Assembly (NCBI GenBank): GCA_963759875.1
Contig: CAVXBB010000016.1
Location: 372,001-436,000 of the forward strand
DNA from: JAFAGX01 sp963759875
GTDB taxonomy: Bacteria > Acidobacteriota > Terriglobia > Terriglobales > Acidobacteriaceae
Length of the DNA: 64,000 bases
Direction: 5' to 3'
Numbering within the stretch: position 1 is the first letter of the stretch; every line of letters begins with the position of its first letter. Both the position numbers and the translations under genes were made by a program. Below are positions 1-9,868 of this stretch, piece after piece. The notes beneath the pieces were generated by a model, which saw only the letters and a program-made list of their open reading frames with translations, did no database searches and had not been told where the DNA came from.

Positions 1-163
1 TGTGCGGGGGCAGCCACGCTAAGATGTAAGTATCTTTGTCATCTATGTCTTAGCAGCCGACAAAACGCGCGTGGTTATGCTTCGTTCGCAGCTTCGCTTC
101 GGATTTGCAACTTCTGCCAGATGAAGGTGTTGGTTCGGCTTCTGCAAACACGCAACGCGGTAA

Positions 164-190
164 TGTCTTAAATACACGTTATTTAAGACA
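164..190. repeat. Perfect 11-bp inverted repeat (hairpin/operator)
   Basis: TGTCTTAAATA (164-174) and its exact reverse complement (180-190) flank the five-base spacer CACGT. The dyad is AT-rich in its arms and lies about 150 bases upstream of the FG-GAP protein gene. It could be an operator, a transcript hairpin or the terminator of a gene off the left edge; no T-run follows, so a simple intrinsic terminator is less likely. I recognise nothing else in bases 1-337. Confidence 0.45.
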
Positions 191-337
191 AGGCCTCGCA
201 ACGCACTGTCATTGACAGACACAAAATTGGGGACAAACTGTAAATCTGAGGATTGCCACCAAAGGTCCATCGCGTCCATCCTCAATGGCCGACATCCTCG
301 TGTATCTACGTTCTTCGCTGCCGCATAGGAGTCTCGA

Positions 338-3300
338 ATGCCGCAAAAAAGTAAATGTTTCGCAACACGTTTTTGCATTGTTGCTTGCCTTCTTTCGATC
401 TGCACCGTAGTCACGGCGTTTGGCCAGACGCCCGCCACCTTCTATGCGCCGGACACCACGCTTGTCACAGCTGGCACAGCCGGCCCGGAGGCACTTGCTT
501 CGGGCGATTTCAATAAAGACGGCAAGCCGGATTTTGTGACGTTTACCGGTGCTCCCGGGTTCGACGTTTATCTTGGAAACGGCGATGGCACCCTGCAAGC
601 CCCGGTGAGCACTGCACTCTCTTTTACGTCTTACACTGGCACAGTTGGTGACGTGAACGGGGACGGAGCAAGCGACGTCGTCATAGCAAGTGGTGGCACT
701 CTTTACGCCTACTTATCGAACGGTGATGGAACATTCCAAAGCCCAAAAACCAGCAACATCCTTAACGCAGGCAATCCAATTGAGTTAGTGCTCGCAGACT
801 TTAATGGTGATGGCAAGCTGGATGCCGCGTTTCTCGCGACTCCTTCTCAAGGAGGAGGCTTCCCCGGTATGGCAGTGATGTTCGGAAACGGTGATGGAAC
901 TTTCCAGCCAGCCGTCGTTCTCCAGGCAACGCAAACCTGTTGCTTCACTTTTACGATCGGCGATTTCAATGGGGACGGGCGAGCCGATATATTCCTGGCG
1001 CTTGTCCAAACTGGGCACCTTGGAAGCCTATCGATCCCTTCAGCCACGGTTTTCTTGGGGAATAGTGACGGGACATTCAAATCTCTCAATGATACTTTCA
1101 ATCCTGCGCTGTCGTCTTCGACGGTGATAGCTGGCGACTTCAATGGCGATGGTAAAGCTGACCTCGCACTCCCTAGCTCCGGCGTCACAACGCCCAGCAA
1201 CATCATCATCCTGATAGGGAATGGGGACGGGACGTTCCGCATGCCCTTCAGCGTGCCCGACTCTGCTGGAGCGATACCTATAGCTGTTGGGGATTTTAAC
1301 GGTAACAGCAAACTCGATCTGCTGGCACTCGTCAATGCATCGGCCTCAGGCGGCGCTCTCGAACTATTTCTGGGAAATGGCGATGGTACGTTCCAACTGC
1401 CCGAACCCGCCTTCGGCGGCACCACGTTTGGCTCAGGAGTAGCATCCTTCTACGGTTCCCCGATCCTCCCAGTTGACTTTGACAACGACGGGAAACTCGA
1501 TATCGCTGCCCTACAATCCGGAGGAGTTACATTGATCGATGGGAACGGCGATGGCACATTCCGCATTCCGCCCCAGGTAACTGCACCGGTCCCGCCGGGA
1601 GAAAAATTTGTTGACATCGGTGTTGGTGATTTCAATGGCGATGGCAAACCGGATCTGGTACAGGTGGGGACTGGTCCTGCGGCGGCCGGTGCCGCGGCCG
1701 TGCTTTTGAACAACGGCACCGGATTCTCACCAGCTATCGTCACCGGATCACTCGATTGCGCCACCGGCGGGCCAGCCGCCGTTGCCGGCTTCAACGGGGA
1801 CGGGAAACTTGATCTCGCTCAGAGCACGTCTGTGCTGCTGGGCAACGGCGACGGCACTTTCAAAGCAGAAACCTGTTTACGAATGACCGCGTCGGCCGCA
1901 GCCGACTTTAATGGCGACGGCAAAATCGATCTAGTAGGCTTCGATATCACCTCAAATCAATTGTCGATTGAATACGGCAATGGGGACGGGACCTTCGCCT
2001 TCCCAGTGCAGATACCGGTACTGGCTGAATCTCCAAATTCAGCCACTACCCGGATACCAGTAAACGCAGCTATCGCCCAACTGAATAGCCCGAACGCGAT
2101 TGCAGTGGGTGATTTTAATGAAGATGGCAAGCCCGATTTCGTGTGGGCGACGGTGACCCAGTCCGCACAAGCAATGGTCTCGGTATTTGTAAACGCCGGA
2201 AATGGCAATTTCACCGAAACCGATTACCCGGTTTCCGCCAGTGGATCGATTGTACTCGGCGATTTCAATGCTGATGGCGATCTTGACATCGCAACCCTCG
2301 GCTCACTTCCTTCCAATGCGACAGTCGCGGCCTTAAGTGTCTTGCTTGGAAACGGCAATGGCACTTTTCAGAGTCCCATAACTCCCACTCCTCCGCCGTT
2401 CAGCGGCCCTATGGTCGCAGCCGACTTTAATCTTGATGGCAAACTTGACCTGGCCGTCAACGAGGGAAGTTGCGTAATAGTTCTGCTCGGTAAGGGGGAC
2501 GGAACGTTCGAACTTGGGAACTGTTTCGGAACTGAGGGAGGAGATTCGTCAACCCTTGTAACCGCCGATTTCAACGGCGATGGCGCGCCAGATCTCGCGA
2601 CGGGCGGCTTTTCCCTCCTGCTTAATACCATTAAAGGCGCAACTCCTTCTGCCGCCAACGCCAGCATTCTTCCCTCAGCGTTAATGTTCACGACTCAAGC
2701 CGGAACGATCAGCCCGGCACAAAACGTGACGATCAGCAACGCCGGGTTGTTGCCATTGAAGATCGACAGCATCGAAATCAGTGGGGCACAGGCCAATGAA
2801 TTCCGCCAGAGCAGCACCTGCCCAATCAATTTGACATCCGGGACCAGTTGCACTGTGGCGGTGCAGTTTGCGCCTCCTTTGCCGGGCAACACTACAGCGA
2901 CGCTAACAATCACCGACAACTCTGGAAGCGGATCGCAAACGATTGCGCTTTCCGGAGCTGCCGTAAATCTAGGCCTGAAGGTGGCATCCGGCGCTTCAAC
3001 CTCGGCCGCCGTCACCGCCGGCAATCAGGCAACCTACAACCTGAGCATCGGCGGAACGGGAATGAGCGGCCAAACTACATTGACGTGCACAGGCGCACCC
3101 AAAGGGGCGAACTGCACGGTGTCGCCATCGAGCTTGGATGTCAGTGCGGCCTCAGCGAGTTCGTTGACGGTCACCGTCACGACCACCTCGCGCGCCATGG
3201 CCCTTGCGAATCCTATCCGATTCATCCGCTACTCCTGGCTATGGGCGACCGGAATATTTGGATTGCTCGTCGTTGGGGCTGGTACAAATCGCAAAACGAA

Positions 3301-3487
3301 AGCGAGCGTTGGCGGAGTTTTATCCACGTTGTTGCTGTGCCTACTGTGCGCATGTGGTGGAAGCAGCGGAAGTGGATCAGGCGCCTCCAATCCGAATGGC
3401 ACTCCCGCCGGCACCTATCAGCTGACTGTGACAGCGACTTCAAGCGGAACGACCGAATCGCTTCCGCTGACTTTGGTCGTGCAGTAG
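338..3487 (+). CDS. Secreted FG-GAP/VCBS repeat protein with ASH-like and Ig-like C-terminus
   Basis: A 1049-residue exported protein. Residues 1-29 form a signal peptide ending near AFGQ. About thirteen repeats follow (roughly 45-760), each pairing a calcium-site-like DFNGDGKxD segment with GNGDGTF; this is the FG-GAP/VCBS pattern of beta-propeller surface proteins. Residues about 780-880 resemble a choice-of-anchor/ASH domain, followed by an Ig-like segment. Two hydrophobic stretches at about 965-985 and 995-1012, the second ending in LLCACGG, interrupt this region before a final strand-rich piece (GTPAGTYQLTV) at the C-terminus. The start is supported by AGGAG six bases upstream of ATG 338. 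A surface-adhesion or binding role is inferred; no catalytic motif is visible. The next gene is convergent, 24 bases away. Confidence 0.85.
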   Translation: MPQKSKCFATRFCIVACLLSICTVVTAFGQTPATFYAPDTTLVTAGTAGPEALASGDFNKDGKPDFVTFTGAPGFDVYLGNGDGTLQAPVSTALSFTSYTGTVGDVNGDGASDVVIASGGTLYAYLSNGDGTFQSPKTSNILNAGNPIELVLADFNGDGKLDAAFLATPSQGGGFPGMAVMFGNGDGTFQPAVVLQATQTCCFTFTIGDFNGDGRADIFLALVQTGHLGSLSIPSATVFLGNSDGTFKSLNDTFNPALSSSTVIAGDFNGDGKADLALPSSGVTTPSNIIILIGNGDGTFRMPFSVPDSAGAIPIAVGDFNGNSKLDLLALVNASASGGALELFLGNGDGTFQLPEPAFGGTTFGSGVASFYGSPILPVDFDNDGKLDIAALQSGGVTLIDGNGDGTFRIPPQVTAPVPPGEKFVDIGVGDFNGDGKPDLVQVGTGPAAAGAAAVLLNNGTGFSPAIVTGSLDCATGGPAAVAGFNGDGKLDLAQSTSVLLGNGDGTFKAETCLRMTASAAADFNGDGKIDLVGFDITSNQLSIEYGNGDGTFAFPVQIPVLAESPNSATTRIPVNAAIAQLNSPNAIAVGDFNEDGKPDFVWATVTQSAQAMVSVFVNAGNGNFTETDYPVSASGSIVLGDFNADGDLDIATLGSLPSNATVAALSVLLGNGNGTFQSPITPTPPPFSGPMVAADFNLDGKLDLAVNEGSCVIVLLGKGDGTFELGNCFGTEGGDSSTLVTADFNGDGAPDLATGGFSLLLNTIKGATPSAANASILPSALMFTTQAGTISPAQNVTISNAGLLPLKIDSIEISGAQANEFRQSSTCPINLTSGTSCTVAVQFAPPLPGNTTATLTITDNSGSGSQTIALSGAAVNLGLKVASGASTSAAVTAGNQATYNLSIGGTGMSGQTTLTCTGAPKGANCTVSPSSLDVSAASASSLTVTVTTTSRAMALANPIRFIRYSWLWATGIFGLLVVGAGTNRKTKASVGGVLSTLLLCLLCACGGSSGSGSGASNPNGTPAGTYQLTVTATSSGTTESLPLTLVVQ

Positions 3488-3511
3488 CGTAGAGCCAAGC
3501 GGATGCCGCCG

Positions 3512-5086
3512 CTATTGCTTCCAGGTAACGCCTGGATAGAGGCTTGGTATGCGATTCGCTCGATAGGCACTCTCGCCTGTGACGTCGAGCTGCCAAACGA
3601 GCTCTGGATTCGCCGTCCGCGTCACCTCTACCACTCGTGATGCGCTCGCGAAATCCGATGCAGCACTCATGTCCAACTCCATATCTCCGTTGCTCAAAAG
3701 GGTGCTGCTGCCTCCCCAAAACGAGAAGATACCAGGCTGGTATTGCCATTGCAGAGCGGCGGTTTTCGTTGCTTCATCGATCTGGAAGATCGCTTCACGG
3801 GTGTAGCAGGGTGATCCTGGCGCCGGTACCCAGCCACAAAGCGAGGGCGACCCATCGGAATTTAGTCGTGCATTTCCATTGTCCACCATGGACATCGTCA
3901 TCTGCGATCCGTTAGTGCTCAAAAGATTCGGATTGTGCTCCCCGTAGAACCATTGGCTGAGATCGTTGCCAGCGAGGGTAAAATCTCCATCCGCTCCAAG
4001 CGTCCAAAGGGTGTCGCCGGTGCCGGCGCCGTTTTCATAGTCCAGTTTCAGGATCCAACTCTGTTGGCGCAGCGATATTAGGATGTTGCCATCCGGCGTA
4101 TAAACCAGGGCGTTACCGTGGGTCCAATCCGGCAACCCAGCAAGATGGCGATTAACATTAAGATGGTCAAAGGCGGACCACGTCCATACGACGTTTCCAA
4201 ACGGATCAATGTCTACGACCGCATCTCCCACCACGGTCGTGGTGCCCGGATACCCAGGCAAGTCAGTGAAATCCTTGTTTGTAGCTGCGAGCGCGATCCA
4301 ATGGCCATTTGGGAGCACGAGCATATCGTGGTGAAATACGGTGATGGAAAGAGAAGAGCCGCTATTCTGTAGCGACTGGTTAACCTGATTGACAGTAATT
4401 TCTCGGATGGTGTTGCCGGCCAAGTCGATTTCGCGTAGTACGGGACCTAGATTAAGGATGAAGTGACCGTCATCTAAGGCTTTGATGGGAAATGGAAAGG
4501 AATTACCTTGATCGTAGTACCAAATGATGTTGCCGTCGAGATCGGTCGCGAACGTCATGAACAAAGAAGGTGTGCATGCACCGGTGGTGATCGAGCAGGT
4601 GCCGGTTTGAATGCTGCTAAATAGCTCCACGCCCGGAGCCGGGGCCAGATTAGAATTTGGTCGCGTCACTTTGATTACGGGGGCAGCTAGCTTTTCGCCA
4701 TGCAGGCCTTGCAGAGCACCCGTTGTGAACGTTCGATCCTGATCAACCCACGAACCCTCGGAAGATTCGACATGTCCGCGGATATGGTAGGTGGTATTTG
4801 CTTTCATGCCCGCAACTTCCACAGTGAGCGTCTGCAGGATTTTGCTTGTAGGGGTAGTGAGCGATGTTTTCCGGCCGTAAGTAGTATCGGTTCCAAATTC
4901 GACCCAAGCCGTTGCATTCGCCGGCCGCACCGTGACGGCGTATTCGGCTACGAGGGGATTAGTTGTCCCTGAAAGTGACCCGGCGGGCAACACAACCGTG
5001 GTTCCACTCCCGCAACCAACGGAGCCCAGAGCCAAACCGACAACCGGCAGGAGAAACGATAACCAGACCAAACGCGGATATCTCAT
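3512..5086 (-). CDS. Arylsulfotransferase (ASST)-like lipoprotein
   Basis: A predicted lipoprotein of 524 residues. I chose ATG at 5086, twelve codons inside the longest frame, because it gives a clean signal (MRYPRLVWLSFLLPVVGLAL) leading to the lipobox SVGC, with a GAGG element upstream. A fibronectin-III-like segment (about 40-110) precedes an ASST-type beta-propeller with repeated HDMLVLPNGHW, WTHGNALVYTPDGNILIS and WTLGADGDF blades. Family members transfer sulfate from phenolic sulfate esters to phenols; which His is catalytic here cannot be settled by eye. It is one of four exported proteins clustered in the first 8 kb. The fold assignment is fairly safe, the substrate unknown. Confidence 0.75.
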   Translation of the reverse strand: MRYPRLVWLSFLLPVVGLALGSVGCGSGTTVVLPAGSLSGTTNPLVAEYAVTVRPANATAWVEFGTDTTYGRKTSLTTPTSKILQTLTVEVAGMKANTTYHIRGHVESSEGSWVDQDRTFTTGALQGLHGEKLAAPVIKVTRPNSNLAPAPGVELFSSIQTGTCSITTGACTPSLFMTFATDLDGNIIWYYDQGNSFPFPIKALDDGHFILNLGPVLREIDLAGNTIREITVNQVNQSLQNSGSSLSITVFHHDMLVLPNGHWIALAATNKDFTDLPGYPGTTTVVGDAVVDIDPFGNVVWTWSAFDHLNVNRHLAGLPDWTHGNALVYTPDGNILISLRQQSWILKLDYENGAGTGDTLWTLGADGDFTLAGNDLSQWFYGEHNPNLLSTNGSQMTMSMVDNGNARLNSDGSPSLCGWVPAPGSPCYTREAIFQIDEATKTAALQWQYQPGIFSFWGGSSTLLSNGDMELDMSAASDFASASRVVEVTRTANPELVWQLDVTGESAYRANRIPSLYPGVTWKQ

Positions 5087-5436
5087 TCTTTTTCGTCCTC
5101 TCCGAGTGCTTTGCAAACCCACACATTCACTCTCGCCTTTAACAGAGAGATGAGATGGATTTCAGCGGCAGGATGCAAGCGCAAAAGACTGAAAGGAAAG
5201 TACCACATCGATCTCACGACCTTCAAGGCGAAAAAGCTAGTCTGATACCAAGTGAAAATGGCTAGATTTCACGGTAGTGTCACCTTGTTGGCCAATCCGT
5301 TGATGCACGCGACTACCTCGCTCACGCGCGGGTTGCACTTCATCGGCCTGGGGCAGTGTCAAAGCTGTCTACATAAACATCAACAGCTGAAGCGGGTTGG
5401 AAGCTGGTACTGGTGCATGAGGCACTCACCTCAGAA
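5087..5436. other. Gene-free 350-base stretch
   Basis: Lies between the start of the arylsulfotransferase-like gene and the end of the phosphoesterase gene, both on the minus strand. It should hold the promoter and leader of the former; a GAGG element just before 5086 is the only signal I can support. I could not match translations of this stretch on either strand to a known family. Confidence 0.4.
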
Positions 5437-6807
5437 CTAGTCGTCATCGGGGGCGGTCAGTGGTCTTCTGTCTTCAATAAAGAATCTCCCGCTGAGGGGA
5501 GTTTCAATCGTTCGAAATGCCAACGGCGTTTGTTCGAAATCAAAACAGTCGGAGAGATTGTCGGCGCGGGAATCGGCATATCCGAGCGTGGGCAAATAAA
5601 AGTTCTCCTCGATAAATCTCAAGATGCTGCCAAAATCGTGCATCTTATGCGAGACATAATGAGGTTTAGCGTAGGGAGATACAACGATTAGGGGAACGCG
5701 GAAGCCATACTCGTAAGAATTGTAGATTGGTGGCGCAACATGGTCGTACCACCCACCCCAATCGTCCCAAGTCACAAAAATCGCGGTGTCGGCCCAGTAT
5801 TGGCTATTCCCAATAGCGTTAACGATCGCCGCAACCCACGACGGACTGCTCACCCGCGTAACCCCCGCATGATCGGAGTTTAGGCCGCTAGGGATAACCC
5901 AGCTAACTGTCGCTAATTGGTTTCGGGCAATATCGACCAAAACCTGGCTGGGAGATGGCACCACTTTAGCCCAATCGGGGCCAAATCGGAGATGAGCGAT
6001 GGCATCCGGTCCGCTCCACAGTGTGTTCTCCCAATTCGAAGGAACTGTGTAGTAGCGCCAGCTAACTTGACGAGAATCCAACAAATCCATCAGCGTGCGA
6101 TGTTCAAAGCACGGGAATACTTTCCGAGACTCTTGACCATCAGGAGCGATCAAGAATACATATTGGCCGGGAGGGGCCGTGCAACCTGCGTTCAAGAAAT
6201 TACTCACTCCGCGTCCGCCCGCCAGATTTTCTGCCGCGAACATGGGACTATCCGCTGTCGGAGCCGAAGTTCCGGCAATGATAAATTGATGCGCAGGGAA
6301 ACTGGGGCCTTGGTGAGTTTGAAACATTCGATCGCCGAATGTGTATTGTTCCGCTAACTCCAAGTACGGCTTAACTTCAGAGGGATTTACAAATTTGAAC
6401 TGAGGATTAGGTGGACATTTTCCTCCACAGTGAACCCGATCGGCTCCGTCCATTTTGCCACCGTCGTACATCTGGAGGAATGCTCTGTGCGAATGGTCCA
6501 GATCATAGTAAGCAGCGAGGGAAACTGGGGTGAGAGGAATGACCTCTCCCTTTGAATTCAAGCCGGCGTTGGCGATGTCTGCGTTGGGTAGTCCGTGGAA
6601 GAGGGTGTCCGGTGTGCGATTTTCTTGAAAAATGATCACCACATGCAGAATCTTTCGTGGCGGAGTATCGCCGCAACCGGTAGCCACTATAAGCAAAGCA
6701 AGAATGCCCGATATTACAAATATGGCGGGCATTGAAGAATTGCTTAGAAAAGAAGCTCGACAGTTTGCATCCACGTTCACCATCCGTGACATTCTCCGAA
6801 CTATCAC
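5437..6807 (-). CDS. Phosphoesterase-family (phospholipase C / acid phosphatase-like) lipoprotein
   Basis: A 456-residue member of the alkaline-phosphatase-superfamily phosphoesterases (phospholipase C / AcpA type). Diagnostic segments are VVIIFQENRTPDTLFHGLP near the N-terminus, WDDWGGWYDHVAPP and the later RVPLIVVSPYAKP, which carry metal-ligand Asp, Glu and His residues. The N-terminus has a hydrophobic stretch ending in the lipobox VATGC, so it is probably a lipoprotein; an internal ATG about 26 codons in would give a shorter signal. Members hydrolyse phosphate esters or phospholipid head groups outside the cytoplasm. It sits upstream of, and co-directional with, the arylsulfotransferase-like gene. 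Confidence 0.8.
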   Translation of the reverse strand: MIVRRMSRMVNVDANCRASFLSNSSMPAIFVISGILALLIVATGCGDTPPRKILHVVIIFQENRTPDTLFHGLPNADIANAGLNSKGEVIPLTPVSLAAYYDLDHSHRAFLQMYDGGKMDGADRVHCGGKCPPNPQFKFVNPSEVKPYLELAEQYTFGDRMFQTHQGPSFPAHQFIIAGTSAPTADSPMFAAENLAGGRGVSNFLNAGCTAPPGQYVFLIAPDGQESRKVFPCFEHRTLMDLLDSRQVSWRYYTVPSNWENTLWSGPDAIAHLRFGPDWAKVVPSPSQVLVDIARNQLATVSWVIPSGLNSDHAGVTRVSSPSWVAAIVNAIGNSQYWADTAIFVTWDDWGGWYDHVAPPIYNSYEYGFRVPLIVVSPYAKPHYVSHKMHDFGSILRFIEENFYLPTLGYADSRADNLSDCFDFEQTPLAFRTIETPLSGRFFIEDRRPLTAPDDD

Positions 6808-6870
6808 CAGAGCACTAAGAACCAGAATATGCGCCTCGCGTTGCCCGCTTTAGACCTCGGTACTTGCGTA

Positions 6871-6897
6871 GCGCCTGTAGGCGCCACACCCGGTGTG
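6871..6897. repeat. Two adjacent short hairpins in a divergent promoter region
   Basis: GCGCC-TGTA-GGCGC (6871-6884) is followed immediately by CACACC-C-GGTGTG (6885-6897). They lie between the divergent phosphoesterase (starts 6807) and beta-propeller lipoprotein (starts 7068) genes, so an operator role for either is possible. The stems are short and chance cannot be excluded. Confidence 0.3.
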
Positions 6898-7067
6898 ACC
6901 ATCTGGGACATGCGGAGAAGGTTCACGAACTCAAGATTGAAGGTTGCTCCACCACATGGGGGACCAAACTAAATTCCGACTTAGAAGTTGATCCATGAAT
7001 TTGCATTGCACTGCAACTCGCGCTAGAGTCTGAGCATCTTTTACCACGGGCCACCGCGCGTGGGGTT

Positions 7068-8213
7068 ATGAATACCAAGCAGTTTGCTTTAGCACTGTTG
7101 CTGTTGCTCGCGGGCCTGACCTTCTTCGCCTGTGGCGGCAACCCAGGCCAAAATCCAACCCCAACAACTGGCGAGATTCTCTATGCCGTCGACAACGGCA
7201 CCGTAACAACATACTCTATCGACCCTGGCTCTCTTGCAGCTACGGCGGAACAACCAGTCACTTTGATCTCATCACCGGGATCCCTGCTGCAGTTTGATCC
7301 CTCCCCTCGTGACCATTTCGTCTATGCAGTCTGGTCGGACGGACAGACTTTGCAGCACCTGTCCGTTTTCAGTACCGACGCGTCCGGCGTACCGCAGCTT
7401 CCGCCCGTCCAGGTGCTCAATGCGGAGAGTCTGTCGCAGTTCAACATGCATCCCAGCGGCCGGTTCGCGTACATGCTGGAGGTAACGAACTCGAACGCGG
7501 GGTATGAAGCTAGCATTCGTCTCTTCCGCGCTCATCCTGCTCAAGGAACCTTGCAGGAAGATCCACGGATACAAGGCGCCTACGGTCCCGCCCCCTACTT
7601 TCCGGCTCTTCTGTATGGTTTCAGTTCGGACGGGAGAAAGCTGTACGATACGTCCTTCACGATCACTGGTTCGGTTTACCGGGAGCGTCCGATCAATCTA
7701 AAAAACGGAGTTCTTGGCGGCGATAACGAACTCATTGCGGTCAGCAACGAGGAAGAGGTTGCAATTGGGCCCGTGATCGTGGAGCAATATCAGAGTGATA
7801 CGAACTGGAATCAAAGTTATCTCGACATTCTGCCTAACGCGCCTAATCCTAAACGCGTCATTATCCGCTGCACAGCCGCAATGCTGAGCTCTTGCGCCAC
7901 TGCAACCAATGTGCAGCTCGATAGATCCGGAAAGTACCTTTTTCTTACGGATCCCACAACCGAGTCCGTTCACATCGCTGTAATTGATCTGAGTAAACGA
8001 AAGATCACCGACACCGGCAGTTCCATCCCGATGACTTCGCAAGTTCCAGGTTTCGCTTTCAGTCCGGACGGAAGCATCGTGTATGCCCTGCTAGCCAGCG
8101 ATAACAGCGTGCATTTTTACCATTTTGACCAAACCACCGGCACGCTTAGTGAAGGTGGCACACCGCTGCTGTTGCCACTGGGAGCAGGGATCTGTCCAGC
8201 TCAGCGTCACTAA
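7068..8213 (+). CDS. Beta-propeller (lactonase/YVTN-like) lipoprotein
   Basis: A 381-residue predicted lipoprotein. The signal MNTKQFALALLLLLAGL runs into FFACGG with the lipidated Cys near residue 22. The mature part has blade-like repeats (ILYAVDNGTVTTYSIDPGSL, FVYAVWSDGQTLQHLSVF, FSSDGRKLYDTSF, FSPDGSIVYALLASDNSV) typical of the seven-bladed lactonase/YVTN fold often seen in acidobacterial exported proteins. No catalytic residues can be assigned, so it may be a binding protein rather than an enzyme. It is divergent from the phosphoesterase and convergent with the GT39 gene. The 56 bases after its stop include a weak CCAGCG/CGCTGG dyad (8232-8253) that might serve both converging transcripts. 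Confidence 0.7.
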   Translation: MNTKQFALALLLLLAGLTFFACGGNPGQNPTPTTGEILYAVDNGTVTTYSIDPGSLAATAEQPVTLISSPGSLLQFDPSPRDHFVYAVWSDGQTLQHLSVFSTDASGVPQLPPVQVLNAESLSQFNMHPSGRFAYMLEVTNSNAGYEASIRLFRAHPAQGTLQEDPRIQGAYGPAPYFPALLYGFSSDGRKLYDTSFTITGSVYRERPINLKNGVLGGDNELIAVSNEEEVAIGPVIVEQYQSDTNWNQSYLDILPNAPNPKRVIIRCTAAMLSSCATATNVQLDRSGKYLFLTDPTTESVHIAVIDLSKRKITDTGSSIPMTSQVPGFAFSPDGSIVYALLASDNSVHFYHFDQTTGTLSEGGTPLLLPLGAGICPAQRH

Positions 8214-8269
8214 AACGACCCACTAGCAGAGCCAGCGTTTCTCCGCGCGCTGGACAAGGTGAAAGCCCA

Positions 8270-9868
8270 TTATTGAGAGCTGCTGGGCGATACCCAGTAA
8301 TAATCCAGGCCTTGTGGCGCATAGCTGCCGAGGTAAGATACGCGGCGGGTGGGGACTTGTTTAGCAATTTCAACCTGACTTCCCTCGGGAGCAATCAGCA
8401 GATGTGCCTGCGCAGGAATTTGTCCCAAACCATATTGCTGAATTACTCGATTGCGGTAAAACGCTAAACCGTATTCAAGTTCCCGTGGAACGTGGAACAC
8501 CGCCAGGGGCAAATGGTCCTTCTCGATTCGGCTGATCTCATCGGCAACAGGACGGGCAGAAAGCGTGCTGTCGAGCGCTGGCGCGCCAAGACGTAGCACC
8601 GCCGCAACCCCGAGCGCAACAGGGACTAGCGTAAAACGCATTCCGGCGATACCGACGCGCGAGCGCAAAGTGAATGCTAATGCGACTGCCAGAATTACTG
8701 CGAATGTACATGAAATTGCTGAGGCTTTACCCCAGGGCATCCGATGCTGCAGAACCAAGTATTGGATCATTAGGGCGGGAACGAGAGGGGCGGCGGCTAT
8801 GATTGAATGCAGGATGGCCACCAGCAACGATGGGCGCTCATTAGTCGATAGGTGCCGCCGTACGTAGGCGGCGGCCAACAATGCTCCCGCAGGCAGCGCC
8901 GGAAGAATGTAGCCTGGCAATTTTGATTGTGACCCGGAGAAAAAGATAACCGGCACGACAAGCCAGATCATCAGGAAAACACTGAGAGAAGCCTCAGACG
9001 CGACCTCCCGGTGTGACCACCAGAGATGTATGCCGCGGAGGAGCGAGTCGCAACTCAAAACCGTCCATGGCACCAGGGCCAACAGGATAACTGGAATGAA
9101 ATACCAGAACGGCTCTTTGTGATGGTAGAAATTCGTGCCGAAGCGAGCGAGGTTGTGCTGGAAGATGAATATACGAAAGAATTGCGGATTCCGTAGCTGT
9201 ACTGCAATGAACCAGGGCAACGCGACCACGAAGTAAAGCAAAACCCCGGGAAGCCATAATGTGTGCCAGATCAGTTTGTAGTCTTTTTTTGCAGCTGCAA
9301 AAATTAGAATGATCAGCGCGACCAGACATGGGGCTACAGGACCTTTGGCCAAGGTAGCTAACCCGAGAAAAGTGTAACTTCCCGCTATATACGATTTGCT
9401 GCCAGTTTCGTACCAGGCATACCAAGCCAGCAATGCGATCGTAAACATCGCCGCGAGGGGCATGTCGGTCGAGGCGGCGCGCGCAAAGCCAATTACCCCT
9501 GCAGTTGAAGCGGTGATTAATGCAGCGTCGAGATGCACCGGTCGAAGGAATCTTCGGGAAAAGAAATAGATCACAACGACCATGACGGTCGCATCAACCG
9601 CAGAAGGCAGGCGGGCGGCCCAATCGCTCACGCCAAAGATGCTGTAGGCAATCATTGCTTGCCAGTAATAGAAAGGAGGCTTTTCCAGCCAAGGCTCGCC
9701 CCCGAGCACAGGGTTGACCCAATCGTGACGCGCCAGCATCTCGCGTGCGATTTGCGCATAACGAGGTTCATCCGCGCCAATCAGCCCAAAGTTCGCCAAC
9801 CCATAGAAGAAAAGAAATGCGCAGAATCCAAACAGTAGAAGCCAGTCCGTGCGAAAACGAGACTGCAT
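8270..9868 (-). CDS. GT39 (ArnT/PMT-like) membrane glycosyltransferase
   Basis: A polytopic protein with the hallmark first loop ADEPRYAQIAREML after the first membrane helix, GGEPWLEKPPFYYW, and about ten hydrophobic helices followed by a small periplasmic C-terminal domain. This is the GT39/ArnT layout, in which a polyprenyl-phosphate sugar is transferred to a lipid (often lipid A) or protein acceptor on the periplasmic side. The frame extends upstream to a TTG at 9946, but I prefer ATG 9868 (MQSRFRTDWLLLF) because it begins directly at the first helix; no ribosome site is convincing for either. It is the last gene of a minus-strand run beginning with rbfA. The sugar and acceptor are unknown. 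Confidence 0.8.
   Translation of the reverse strand: MQSRFRTDWLLLFGFCAFLFFYGLANFGLIGADEPRYAQIAREMLARHDWVNPVLGGEPWLEKPPFYYWQAMIAYSIFGVSDWAARLPSAVDATVMVVVIYFFSRRFLRPVHLDAALITASTAGVIGFARAASTDMPLAAMFTIALLAWYAWYETGSKSYIAGSYTFLGLATLAKGPVAPCLVALIILIFAAAKKDYKLIWHTLWLPGVLLYFVVALPWFIAVQLRNPQFFRIFIFQHNLARFGTNFYHHKEPFWYFIPVILLALVPWTVLSCDSLLRGIHLWWSHREVASEASLSVFLMIWLVVPVIFFSGSQSKLPGYILPALPAGALLAAAYVRRHLSTNERPSLLVAILHSIIAAAPLVPALMIQYLVLQHRMPWGKASAISCTFAVILAVALAFTLRSRVGIAGMRFTLVPVALGVAAVLRLGAPALDSTLSARPVADEISRIEKDHLPLAVFHVPRELEYGLAFYRNRVIQQYGLGQIPAQAHLLIAPEGSQVEIAKQVPTRRVSYLGSYAPQGLDYYWVSPSSSQ

Noticed and set aside
43..438. 131-codon open frame on the minus strand at the left edge
   Set aside because: It overlaps the start and signal peptide of the FG-GAP gene, has no recognisable domain and contains the 164-190 dyad.
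847..2691. Several long minus-strand frames rich in Pro and Ser opposite the FG-GAP gene
   Set aside because: They are mirror images of the repeated GNGDGTF-encoding DNA and change with each repeat; no start signals.
5087..5436. Possible transposase or gene remnant
   Set aside because: Translations on both strands gave no recognisable motif and there are no terminal repeats.
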